Assembly: GCF_014695575.1 (NCBI RefSeq)
Contig: NZ_JACJOO010000015.1
Span: 149,214-213,213, forward strand
DNA length: 64,000 bases
DNA from: Leptolyngbya sp. FACHB-8
Lineage (GTDB): Bacteria; Cyanobacteriota; Cyanobacteriia; Elainellales; Elainellaceae
Direction of reading: 5' to 3'
A model generated the notes under the pieces. That model saw only the letters and a program-made list of their open reading frames with translations. It searched no databases and was not told where the DNA came from. Positions 1-7,432 of this stretch are shown piece after piece (positions within the stretch are counted from its first letter, which is position 1; every line of letters starts with the position of its first letter). The position numbers and the translations under genes were made by a program.

Positions 1-792
1 GTGGGGAGTGGCGCGATCGCCTGGCTGATCATCATCGCTGCTCACCAACTGCATCCCTTCTTTGGCCTGGCTGTGCAAAGCGTGTTACTCGCCAGTTGCT
101 TTGCTGGACGCAGCTTAAGAGCAGCCGCAGAAGACGTTTTGCGGCCCCTTGATGCAGGTGATTTGGAAACAGCGCGGTTGACGTTGAGCCGCTATGTGGG
201 CCGAGATACCGCTCAGCTATCAGAAACAGAAGTGCGGCGGGCGGTGCTGGAAACCGTGACGGAAAACGCAACGGATGGAGTGATGGGGCCGTTATTTTGG
301 GCGATCGCTGGGCTTTTCCTGCCCACAGGCCCGGCACCTTTAGCTTTGGCCTATAAAGCCGCCAGTACTCTCGATTCTATGGTGGGGTACCGAGAAGCCC
401 CCTACACCTATTTGGGGTGGAGTAGCGCCCGCTTTGAAGATGGACTGACCTGGATTCCCTGTCGTCTCGCGGTTCTGACCATTGCACTACTCTCTGGCCG
501 ACCGGGGCATGTACTTCGCATTTGCCGCCGCGATGCACCTCAAGATCCAAGTCCCAATGCAGGTTGGAGTGAGTGTGCTTATGCCGCAGCGTTGGGAGTG
601 CAGGTGGGTGGCACGAATGTCTATCGAGGGATCGTTAAACAGAAGCCACTGTTAGGTGATGGCACACAGCCCATTACAACGCAGATTATTCATCAGGCAA
701 TGAGATTGACACGGTGGGCATTTCTGGGATGGCTGAGTGGGGCGATCGCCCTTATCTCCGGAAACGCCTTATTCAATCTGAGTTTGGGTTAA
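1..792 (+). CDS. cobD: Adenosylcobinamide-phosphate synthase CobD/CbiB, 5'-truncated by the window edge
   Basis: Inner-membrane enzyme of the cobalamin pathway that joins the aminopropanol arm to adenosylcobyric acid. The visible 263 residues contain the family signature region ENATDGVMGPLFWA (about residues 87-100), the YKAASTLDSMVGY block and several hydrophobic segments, including one at the C-terminus. The family is usually about 320 residues, so roughly 55-60 N-terminal residues lie upstream of the window; the GTG at base 1 is not taken as the start. The last codons and the TAA lie inside an inserted palindromic element (777-894), so the native C-terminus (ending near LFN) has been replaced by LSLG. 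The replacement is short and probably harmless. Identification is firm; the start is unseen. Confidence 0.93.
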   Translation: MGSGAIAWLIIIAAHQLHPFFGLAVQSVLLASCFAGRSLRAAAEDVLRPLDAGDLETARLTLSRYVGRDTAQLSETEVRRAVLETVTENATDGVMGPLFWAIAGLFLPTGPAPLALAYKAASTLDSMVGYREAPYTYLGWSSARFEDGLTWIPCRLAVLTIALLSGRPGHVLRICRRDAPQDPSPNAGWSECAYAAALGVQVGGTNVYRGIVKQKPLLGDGTQPITTQIIHQAMRLTRWAFLGWLSGAIALISGNALFNLSLG

Positions 793-894
793 GGGCTTTT
801 TCGGGAGGCGCGCGAGGCGCGCCCCAAAAAAAACATTTTGTCGTACGCATAGCGCACGACAAAATGAGCTCTTGGTCTTATCCCAAATTGAGGT
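777..894. mobile_element. Palindromic element family B, copy 1 (118 bp), in the 3' end of cobD
   Basis: Terminal inverted repeats (TCTGAGTTTGGG... / ...CCCAAATTGAGGT) enclose two internal hairpins: GGGGCGCG-type arms at about 803-826 and a TTTTGTCGTACG / CGCACGACAAAA stem at 836-864. The element is flanked by ATTCAA at 771-776 and 895-900, a 6-bp direct repeat expected of a target duplication. It has the same layout as the copies at 18749-18870 and 26587-26708. It carries no ORF of its own, so it must be non-autonomous. Confidence 0.82.
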
Positions 895-1049
895 ATTCAA
901 AATTCTCTTAACTTCTGGCTTAACTTCCTAAACGCCGGTGGTTCAAACCGGGCTTAAGCGGCAAACTAACGTCATGGTCAGAGAACGGCAACCCCCGCCA
1001 GCTAAACCCAACGCCTTAAAACACCCCCCATCAAACACCAGAAGCCCTC

Positions 1050-1226
1050 ATGAACCTTTCCTACCGTGGCATTTCATACCAATCTAAATCTCCTGTAGTC
1101 GAACCGGGTGAGACGACTCAAACGGCCCGCTTCCTGGGTAACCCCTACAAAGTCTTACAAGCCAGAGTCGTCCAGCACCAAAATTCCGCTCCTCTCAAAT
1201 ATCGTGGTATCGACTACAACGCCTAA
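1050..1226 (+). CDS. DUF4278 domain small protein (58 aa)
   Basis: A short gene running from ATG 1050 to TAA 1224. The product begins MNLSYRGISYQ and ends LKYRGIDYNA. The paired motif (LSYRGxxY at the N-terminus, KYRG near the C-terminus) is the hallmark of DUF4278, a family of tiny proteins largely confined to cyanobacteria with no established function. A second copy follows 59 bp downstream, so the two probably share a transcript ending at the terminator at 1570-1596. There is no signal peptide and no membrane segment. The ribosome site is weak (AGAAG about 8 nt upstream of the ATG). Confidence 0.8.
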   Translation: MNLSYRGISYQSKSPVVEPGETTQTARFLGNPYKVLQARVVQHQNSAPLKYRGIDYNA

Positions 1227-1285
1227 CCCCATTCTCCGCGTTCTCCAGTTTCCGCTTTGCCCCCCTCAATCTCGGAGTTCTCACC

Positions 1286-1465
1286 ATGCACCTTTCCTAC
1301 CGAGCGATTTCCTACAGAATCACGACCCCTGCCATTGAGCTCACCGAAACGGATCAGACTGCTCTCTCCGTGAGTAACCGCTTTAAGGTCCAGCAAACAA
1401 CGGTTGCCCAACGGACTGGGGTTGTATCCAATCTGAAGTATCGCGGTGTTGAACCGAGTACCTGA
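1286..1465 (+). CDS. DUF4278 domain small protein, second tandem copy (59 aa)
   Basis: The start ATG 1286 is preceded by GGAG about 10 nt upstream; the stop TGA is at 1463-1465. The protein opens MHLSYRAISYR and closes LKYRGVEPST, keeping both DUF4278 landmark motifs. It differs strongly in the middle from the copy at 1050-1226, so this is an old duplication rather than a recent one. The function of the family is unknown. Tandem placement, common orientation and a shared downstream terminator suggest co-transcription. Confidence 0.8.
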   Translation: MHLSYRAISYRITTPAIELTETDQTALSVSNRFKVQQTTVAQRTGVVSNLKYRGVEPST

Positions 1466-1569
1466 TATTGCCTGCGATGCTGATGCAAAGAACCCCCATC
1501 CAATCGGCATCCGCTAAGGCAAGTGCGCTGTGCGTCTACAATCAACTGCTCCTACTCTGAACACACACG

Positions 1570-1596
1570 AGCCTGAGAGGTATCTCAGGCTTTTTT
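1570..1596 (+). terminator. Rho-independent terminator after the DUF4278 pair
   Basis: The stem AGCCTGAGA / TCTCAGGCT with a GGTA loop is followed by TTTTTTC. It lies about 105 bp after the stop of the second DUF4278 gene and faces the plus strand. Confidence 0.8.
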
Positions 1597-1656
1597 CTTG
1601 GGTCAATTAGGAGAAAAGCTGCGCTCTTTTTTGATCGCTTCGTAGTGTATGGCTAT

Positions 1657-1713
1657 GTGGATGGGATGTGGTGAGAGGGATACGAAGCGCTCCTCTCACC
1701 ACATCCCATCCAC
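1657..1713. repeat. Long hairpin between DUF4278 genes and ABC operon
   Basis: Arms of 22 bp (GTGGATGGGATGTGGTGAGA plus GG, with its complement) are separated by 13 nt containing CGAAG. It lies 21 bp beyond the stop of the minus-strand permease gene, so it may act as a 3' end for that operon. No T-run follows on either strand. Confidence 0.75.
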
Positions 1714-1734
1714 GGGTCTATGACAATTCCGTTC

Positions 1735-2409
1735 TTATTCTGTTGCGGAGGCGAGGTGTTGTTGGGAGCGACGGGAGCCTTTGTAAAGCTTCCGGGTTGG
1801 GTTAGTGGCCCATTCTAGTGAGAGCAATGCGCCATTGAGGGCAAAGGCTAGAACCGAGACAGCGATCGCCCCTGCCCAGATCTTGTCATAGCGTCCGGCT
1901 TGAGCAATGCCATCGAAGAGTAGCGTGCCCAGCCCCCCCGCACCAAACTTGGCTCCGATGGTGGCGATCGCGATCGCCACCACTGCCGACAACCGCAGTC
2001 CTGCTAAGAAAATGGGCAGAATTAGCGGTACCTGCACCTGCCACCAGCGCTGCCACACACTCATCCCCATCCCCCGTGCTGCCTCAATGACGGATGGGGA
2101 AATGGCCTGCAAGCCTACCACCAAATTTCGCACCAGAATGACCTGGGTGTAGATCACCATCGCTGCAATCACTGAGCGATCATTCAACCCAAAAAAGGGC
2201 ACCAGCAGAATGATCAGGGCCAGGCTGGGAACCGTATAGAGGATGCCCAGGGTGCCGAGAACGGGTACATTGAGCCAGCGGTAGCGGTAGATGAGCAGGG
2301 CCAGGGGGAGGGCGACGAGGACGGCGATCGCCAACGTCAACAGCGTCATGCTCAGGTGCTCCAGCACCAACTTCCAGACCACGGCGGGATTTTGGAGAAT
2401 GTAACCCAT
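1735..2409 (-). CDS. Osmoprotectant (glycine betaine/choline-type) ABC transporter permease
   Basis: A polytopic inner-membrane subunit with five to six hydrophobic segments. The binding-protein-dependent permease EAA loop is seen as EAARGMGMSVWQRWW (about residues 110-124), which contacts the ATPase. Size (224 aa) and sequence fit the OpuCB/OsmW/YehW permeases. ATG 2409 overlaps the ATPase stop as TGATG, so translation is probably coupled; an in-frame TTG one codon earlier is less likely. It is the last gene of a binding protein-ATPase-permease operon. Only one permease is present where many OpuC systems have two, so a homodimer is inferred. The substrate is by homology only. Confidence 0.88.
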   Translation of the reverse strand: MGYILQNPAVVWKLVLEHLSMTLLTLAIAVLVALPLALLIYRYRWLNVPVLGTLGILYTVPSLALIILLVPFFGLNDRSVIAAMVIYTQVILVRNLVVGLQAISPSVIEAARGMGMSVWQRWWQVQVPLILPIFLAGLRLSAVVAIAIATIGAKFGAGGLGTLLFDGIAQAGRYDKIWAGAIAVSVLAFALNGALLSLEWATNPTRKLYKGSRRSQQHLASATE

Positions 2410-3377
2410 CAAGCACCTGCCCCGACACTGGCTGAATCGCGAATGTGCTCCAGAGTCAGGAACCCAACGGCATTGCCGTCTTCTAGCACAGTCAAACGAC
2501 GGGCCCCCGTCCGGAGGATGAGGGAAAGCGCATGGCGCAGGCTGTCGTCGCGGGTAATGGTGGGTTCGGCATCGGTGTGGGCGTAGTTGGGGGGCATATC
2601 CATCATGGCCGTCTCCACACGCAGCAGGCTGAGTTGCCGCACCATGTCATCAGCTCCCATCAGCTCGTGGACAAAGTAATCTGCTGGTTGCGTCAGGATG
2701 TGGAACGGGGTGTCATATTGCACGACCTGCCCGGTCCGCATAATCAGAATGTTGTCAGCCAGGCGCAACGCTTCTTCAACATCGTGAGAGACAAATAGAA
2801 TCGTCTTCTTGAGTTGTCGTTGCAATCGCAAAATCTCATCCTGCAATGCGGTGCGGGTAATGGCATCGATCGCCCCAAACGGTTCGTCCATCAAAATGAC
2901 CTGCGGATCACCGGCCAGAGCACGGGCCACACCCACCCGCTGCTGCTGACCACCTGAGAGTTGAGCGGGATAGCGATCGCGAAAATCCCCTGGATCCAAT
3001 GCTACGAGCGTGAGTAACTCATCCACCCGCTCTTGAATTTTGGGACGTGACCAACCCAATAACTTGGGCACCACGGCAATATTTTGGGCCACCGTCATGT
3101 GGGGGAAGAGACCCGATTGCTGGATGACGTAACCAATTTGTTTCCGCAGGCTTGTGGCTTTCATTCGCCGGATATCCTGCCCATCCAGGTAAATCGTGCC
3201 AGAGGTGGGCTCATAGAGCCGGTTCACCATCTTGAGCAGAGTGGTTTTGCCGCAACCACTCGGCCCCAGCAACACGACGAGTTTGCCGGCTTCAATTTCG
3301 CAGGTCACTTCATTGACGGCCAGTCGAGATGCCCCCGGAAACCGCAGTGAGACTTGATTAAACTGAATTGCGCTCAC
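2409..3377 (-). CDS. Osmoprotectant ABC transporter ATP-binding protein with C-terminal CBS domain
   Basis: ATPase of the osmoprotectant importer. Walker A GPSGCGKTT is at residues 38-46, the signature LSGGQQQR at 140-147, Walker B VILMDEP at 160-166 and the switch histidine in VSHDV at 198. After the nucleotide domain (about 1-240) a single CBS-like segment (about 255-320, ending LEDGNAVGFLTLEHI) follows, as in OpuA/ProV/OpuC ATPases, where CBS modules sense ionic strength or nucleotides. It starts at ATG 3377, 66 bp after the binding-protein gene, and overlaps the permease start. The operon order makes the role secure; the exact substrate is not. Confidence 0.9.
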   Translation of the reverse strand: MSAIQFNQVSLRFPGASRLAVNEVTCEIEAGKLVVLLGPSGCGKTTLLKMVNRLYEPTSGTIYLDGQDIRRMKATSLRKQIGYVIQQSGLFPHMTVAQNIAVVPKLLGWSRPKIQERVDELLTLVALDPGDFRDRYPAQLSGGQQQRVGVARALAGDPQVILMDEPFGAIDAITRTALQDEILRLQRQLKKTILFVSHDVEEALRLADNILIMRTGQVVQYDTPFHILTQPADYFVHELMGADDMVRQLSLLRVETAMMDMPPNYAHTDAEPTITRDDSLRHALSLILRTGARRLTVLEDGNAVGFLTLEHIRDSASVGAGA

Positions 3378-3405
3378 AGTAGGTTGACCTCAACGTGTGT
3401 ACTCA

Positions 3406-3442
3406 AGTTTGATTTTTCGTACTGGCGCGCGAAAAATCAAAC
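3406..3442 (-). promoter_or_regulatory. Intra-operon hairpin between binding-protein and ATPase genes
   Basis: A 13-bp stem (GTTTGATTTTTCG / CGAAAAATCAAAC) begins immediately after the stop codon of the binding-protein gene. No T-run follows on the minus strand, so partial termination or protection of the upstream mRNA is more likely than full termination. That would give more binding protein than transporter, as is usual in ABC importers. Confidence 0.6.
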
Positions 3443-3443
3443 G

Positions 3444-4367
3444 CTAAAGCAACCCCTCTTCTGTTAAAAACGTTTTCGCGACATCCGCAGGCTCTTTTTG
3501 GTTGCCGCTTACTTCGTAGTTAAGGCGTTGCATCACTTCATCGGTGAGCTTAGGAGCGAGAGCGTTCAGCGTATCGGCCAGCTGAGGGTTGGCATCAATG
3601 GCAGACTGCCGAACAACGGGAGCAACCTGGTAAGGAGGGAACAGCTTCTTGTCGTCTTCCAGGAGAACCAGATTGAAGGCGCTAATTTCTCCATCGGTGG
3701 CAAAAGCAACTGCCACATCCGCTTCGCCATCAACGATCGCCTTATAGCGCAGCCCAGGATCAACGGCCTTGTATTCCTTCAGTTGAAAATCGCCATACGC
3801 TTTCTGGATGCCGGGAAGACCATCCTCTCGAGCCTGAAATTCGGGTGGGCCGACAAGGGTTAAGGAGCTCGCCTTGGCCGCCATATCGGAAATGGTTTTG
3901 ATGCCCAGCTCATCGGCTTTCTCGCGGGTCATGGCCAATGCCTGGGTGTTGTTCATTGGAGCAGGGTCTAGCCACACCAAATTGAACTGCTCTTTGTAGG
4001 CTTTCGAGACGGTATCAAAGACCTGTTGTTGATCGCTGTTGGCAGGGCGTTTTAGAACGGTGAGTAACCCCGTTCCGGTGTACTCAGGATACAGATCAAT
4101 TTCGTCGTTGACTAAACCCGCTTGAGCGACTGGGGTTCCGCCCAGATTTAGCTTACGTTCGACCTGGAACCCGGCTTTCTCCAGTGCCAGGGCGTACATT
4201 TCGCCAATAATGAACTGTTCAGTAAAGTCTTTAGACCCTACGCGGATAGGCCCGGATGAGGCGGCATTATTGCTGGTATTAGAACTACCTCCGGTGCAGG
4301 CCACGATGAAGGTAGCGGTCATAAGCGCCAGCAGAGGCAGGATCAAAAAGCGCCGAAAAAATCGCAT
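3444..4367 (-). CDS. Glycine betaine/osmoprotectant-binding lipoprotein (OsmF/OpuCC type)
   Basis: Periplasmic solute-binding component of the adjacent ABC importer. From ATG 4367 the product has a basic start (MRFFRRF), a hydrophobic core and lipobox IVAC with the lipidated cysteine at 24, then a Ser/Asn-rich linker. The mature domain opens with VGSKDFTEQFIIGEMYA, diagnostic of the OpuAC/ProX-like family, followed by DLYPEYTGTG. ATG 4367 is chosen because AGGAG lies 7 nt upstream; an in-frame TTG six codons earlier would overlap that ribosome site. First gene of the operon. Confidence 0.9.
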   Translation of the reverse strand: MRFFRRFLILPLLALMTATFIVACTGGSSNTSNNAASSGPIRVGSKDFTEQFIIGEMYALALEKAGFQVERKLNLGGTPVAQAGLVNDEIDLYPEYTGTGLLTVLKRPANSDQQQVFDTVSKAYKEQFNLVWLDPAPMNNTQALAMTREKADELGIKTISDMAAKASSLTLVGPPEFQAREDGLPGIQKAYGDFQLKEYKAVDPGLRYKAIVDGEADVAVAFATDGEISAFNLVLLEDDKKLFPPYQVAPVVRQSAIDANPQLADTLNALAPKLTDEVMQRLNYEVSGNQKEPADVAKTFLTEEGLL

Positions 4368-4524
4368 ATCGAACTCCTGGAGCAATGGGAAGGGGGAATT
4401 ACAGATGGGGTCAGGAATCAGAACGACGGACAGTTTGGGCGATCGCCTCTACGCTGGAAACGCAAAACAGGGGACAGACGTATTCCTACCCTCAAGTCTT
4501 ATTCATCATACGGACAGGCCTGGT

Positions 4525-6054
4525 TCAGGGCAACCACTGAGGGCGTAATCCAACCAGGGGTAATTGCTGGGGTTCAACAGCGGTAGGCTTTCCGTCCTTG
4601 TCTTTGAGGATGGGGAAGAACCAGAGGCGGCTGGTGGCGATCGCCGAGCCATCAGAACCCCGCAGGGCCTCCTGGTTGTCGGGGCTATCCGCCGTGACAG
4701 TCTGGTCGAATAGTAAGCCCAAGCCGTCAGGGGCAAGGCTCATTTGAATATCTCGCTGAAGGGGTAGCTTGAGCAGATCGATCCGTTCACCACTCTTTGT
4801 ATTCACCGTGGTCAGAATAGGCTGTTCAATAAACTGATCACCTGGCAATAACTTGGTAACCAGGCAGTAAAGCCAGGTTTTGCTGGGATCAAACTGAGCC
4901 GTCAGGATGGAACCATCGGTGGTGAGCAAATCCTTCTCGGTACCCTGGCTGGTGACCAGGAATAGCGACTCGGTAGGGTTCTCAGGGTCACGGTTGAATT
5001 TCACCATGGTGGCGGCTGAGCCATCGGAGGAGAAGCTTAGCACCATGCCAAATTTAGGCAAAAAGTCCAGCGGGTCTGCTCCAGACTGGAGTGGCAGAAT
5101 TGCCATCCCTTCCCCCTGGGCCATGGCAACAGAGGTACTGTCAGGAGCAACCAGGAAATCGCCACCGGGTTCCGTTTCAACCCGTTCGGGTTCCTTGCCG
5201 GGATAGATCACCCAGAGGCCAAATTCGGAAGGGTTCTGGCGGTTGGCTCGTTGAGCGACGACAAATTCTCCACTGGGGGCCAGGTCAAACTTCAAGTTCT
5301 GATACTCGCGGTTATCCAGCACGAGTTCAATCACACCGGCCGGTTGAGGGCTGCTTTTGGGTTTGGGGCGATCGCCCTCCACACCCGGCCCTATGGTTGG
5401 CGCGCTGATGTGGATGCCTGTTGTGACGGTGTAAACCTTCTGATCCAACCCAAAGGGATCGTTGGAGTTGCGTTGTGTGGCAGAGAAAAGGATGCGATCG
5501 CCTGCTGGATAGGGCTCATAGTCCATCACGACCAGATCCGGCGGGGTCAATATTATCTCTTCTTTGCGAGTGAAGTTATTAAGGATGAGACGTCCAGCGC
5601 GATCGCCTTCCACCCCCAGGTAAACCAGAGCGCGATCGCGGCCCTGAAACGTGCTTTCGTACAGCAACATTTCCCGGCCATCCCTGTTTTTGCTGTAGAG
5701 ATCTCGCGCTCCCTGCAATTGCAGCTTGAACTGGGTGCCATAAGGGGCAGGGTTTTCCAGAGTGTAAGCCATACGGCGACCGGCCCAGCTCATCTTGCCC
5801 GCCAGGGGAGGATCAATCTTGAGATTTCGCTCCACGCTTTCATGATCCATAGGACGGCTAAAGGTGAGCAAAAAGGCACGGTCTTCGGCTCCGATTTGGC
5901 GATCGCCCCAACTAAAATCCCGCACCCGTGGCGCGGTGTGATCCCCTGATAGGGACAAACCTCCGATCAAAAGGCTAAAAATCATGATGAGTATGAGAGC
6001 AATGCGATCAATCGGTTGCCAGCGCTTAGAAGGTTTTGAGGGCCGAGACGTCAT
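4525..6054 (-). CDS. Membrane-anchored protein with Ig-like domain and beta-propeller-like region
   Basis: A 509-aa protein of unknown function. A basic N-terminus precedes one transmembrane segment (about residues 18-36). Residues 40-140 resemble a bacterial Ig-like SbsA/Big_5 domain (FLLTFSRPMDHESVERNL... PPLAGKMSW), and the remainder is built of repeated beta blades of the form seen in TolB/WD-like propellers (FVVAQRANRQN, FLVAPDSTSVAMAQGEG, GKMVLSF-like units). Most of the protein should be periplasmic. It is upstream of, and co-oriented with, the osmoprotectant operon, but the 157-bp gap suggests separate transcription. The fold assignment is by eye; the biochemical role is unknown. Confidence 0.8.
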   Translation of the reverse strand: MTSRPSKPSKRWQPIDRIALILIMIFSLLIGGLSLSGDHTAPRVRDFSWGDRQIGAEDRAFLLTFSRPMDHESVERNLKIDPPLAGKMSWAGRRMAYTLENPAPYGTQFKLQLQGARDLYSKNRDGREMLLYESTFQGRDRALVYLGVEGDRAGRLILNNFTRKEEIILTPPDLVVMDYEPYPAGDRILFSATQRNSNDPFGLDQKVYTVTTGIHISAPTIGPGVEGDRPKPKSSPQPAGVIELVLDNREYQNLKFDLAPSGEFVVAQRANRQNPSEFGLWVIYPGKEPERVETEPGGDFLVAPDSTSVAMAQGEGMAILPLQSGADPLDFLPKFGMVLSFSSDGSAATMVKFNRDPENPTESLFLVTSQGTEKDLLTTDGSILTAQFDPSKTWLYCLVTKLLPGDQFIEQPILTTVNTKSGERIDLLKLPLQRDIQMSLAPDGLGLLFDQTVTADSPDNQEALRGSDGSAIATSRLWFFPILKDKDGKPTAVEPQQLPLVGLRPQWLP

Positions 6055-6380
6055 ACTTTAGCGGATCAAGGGTGGAAGAGTGAGGAAGATTAAATTGTAA
6101 GGGGCAGAGCAGGCCATTGGCTGTAACAGAGAGGCGGTGTCTAATTTCTTCAGAGGCGGAATGCTCTAAATAGTGAATTCTCAGGGAGCGGATGACGGCC
6201 TTTTGAAGATGATGGAAGACTAGCAGCTTCCCCAAAAAGGTGGGCATAATCGGGGCAGGGGCGTTTACCACACATTTTTTTGATACGGCTTGTACTCGTG
6301 TTCCGTTTCGCTGCGGCCTAAGAAAAGCCCTGGCTCTCCTTTGGCCTTAGCAAAACTGAATCAATGTTGTGGATATTACT
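6055..6380. other. Divergent intergenic region, no gene seen
   Basis: It separates the minus-strand Ig/propeller gene from the plus-strand oxygenase gene and so must hold both promoters. An 81-codon minus-strand frame is open here, but it overlaps the start of the upstream gene and shows no family features. No strong hairpin or operator was recognised. Confidence 0.5.
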
Positions 6381-6974
6381 ATGACGACCCTCTCTCACAC
6401 GCTGACGGATTTGGGCCACGAAATCTATCTTGTCCGTAACTTGCTGGCTCCTTCAGTTTGCGAGCATGTCATTCAGGTCGCGGATTCTCAACAATTTGAG
6501 GCGTCTCGAACGTTAGGCGATGACATCGATCTAACAGTGCGCGGCGGTGATATATGGCGTTTGGGAGACCCGGCACCACTCGCGCAATCAACGAACAAGC
6601 TGTTGATGAGTCAGGTGGTTGTGGTGCAGCGTTTGCTGTACGAACACTACGGGATGAAATTTCCTGTTGCGGAAAACTTCTCAATTTTGCGGTACCAGAC
6701 AGGGCAGTTTTACCAACGCCATGTAGACAACATCCTTTTAGCAAACCGCTTCCAGGAGGTGCGACGGGGCATCCCAACCCGCGACATCAGTGTGGTGGGT
6801 TACCTGAATGACGGCTTCCAGGGAGGAGAGACCTATTTTGATCGCCAGGATATTAAAGTTAGGCCGGAGGCTGGCAGTGTGCTAATTTTTCCGGCTTATT
6901 TCACCCATCCCCACCAATCCCTTCCTGTGACTACAGGTACCCAGTACGTGTTCACGACCTGGTTATTTCATTAG
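6381..6974 (+). CDS. 2-oxoglutarate/Fe(II)-dependent oxygenase, prolyl-4-hydroxylase-like
   Basis: A soluble non-heme iron dioxygenase of about 197 aa. The iron-binding triad is visible: H114-x-D116 in QFYQRHVDN and a distal histidine in THPHQSLPV (H178 by preferred alignment). The strand GYLNDGFQGGETYF is typical of the P4Hc/PKHD double-stranded beta helix. At the position where an Arg/Lys normally binds 2-oxoglutarate (after VTTGT) there is a Gln, so cosubstrate binding may be altered. ATG 6381 is preferred to the in-frame GTG 6369. The TAG stop lies on the first bases of a palindromic element (6972-7052). The substrate is unknown. Confidence 0.85.
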   Translation: MTTLSHTLTDLGHEIYLVRNLLAPSVCEHVIQVADSQQFEASRTLGDDIDLTVRGGDIWRLGDPAPLAQSTNKLLMSQVVVVQRLLYEHYGMKFPVAENFSILRYQTGQFYQRHVDNILLANRFQEVRRGIPTRDISVVGYLNDGFQGGETYFDRQDIKVRPEAGSVLIFPAYFTHPHQSLPVTTGTQYVFTTWLFH

Positions 6975-7052
6975 ACCTCCTGCGTGAGTCGTTGCGTGGC
7001 TTCGCTACGCAACGACTCACGCCCTCAAAACCCGATTCATGCAGGAGGTCTA
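6972..7052. mobile_element. Palindromic element family C, copy 1 (81 bp)
   Basis: 12-bp terminal inverted repeats TAGACCTCCTGC / GCAGGAGGTCTA enclose an internal hairpin (GTGAGTCGTTGCG / CGCAACGACTCAC) with GCTTCGC at its tip. A second copy, inverted, is at 34321-34396, and a degenerate one near 49826-49906. The first three bases are the stop codon of the oxygenase gene. Confidence 0.75.
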
Positions 7053-7432
7053 TTGACGAATGGGTTTTGTTGGAGACCGAATTAAGAGTTTATCCAAAAA
7101 ACTAATGTTGGGGGTGTGTATGCATACCACCCTTCCCAAATTAGGTTTTTGGATGGATTCTAATACCAATTCAATACGCAGTTTTTTGACAAGCTGCACT
7201 CAGTAACGCTTGTCAAAAACAAACTGTCTAAACCCGATCGCGTAAGGCTATGTGGGGTTAGAACACCCGAAGGCAATGTCTTGGCGGGCAACGCACAAAA
7301 CATTGCCTTTAAGCGACGACTCACCCGGAAAAATCCTATAAATCTTTCAATGATGAGCATAATCAGGGTTACAGGATTAGCCTTGAGAGAGTATGCTCCT
7401 GAACATTAAGCCGTCAGGGAGGGATCTTTGTA
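7053..7432. other. Intergenic region upstream of the URC4-like gene
   Basis: It contains an imperfect hairpin (about 7181-7194 with 7208-7220, GTTTTTTGACAAGC / GCTTGTCAAAAAC). An open minus-strand frame of 66 codons overlaps it but has no supporting feature. The promoter of the following gene should lie in the last 100 bases. Confidence 0.4.

Noticed and set aside
925..975. tRNA-like GGTTCAAACC segment
   Set aside because: No acceptor stem, anticodon arm or correct spacing can be built around it.
6026..6271. 81-codon open frame on the minus strand
   Set aside because: It overlaps the start of the Ig/propeller gene in another frame and shows no family or start signal.
7160..7360. 66-codon open frame on the minus strand
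   Set aside because: Overlaps a hairpin; composition not protein-like.
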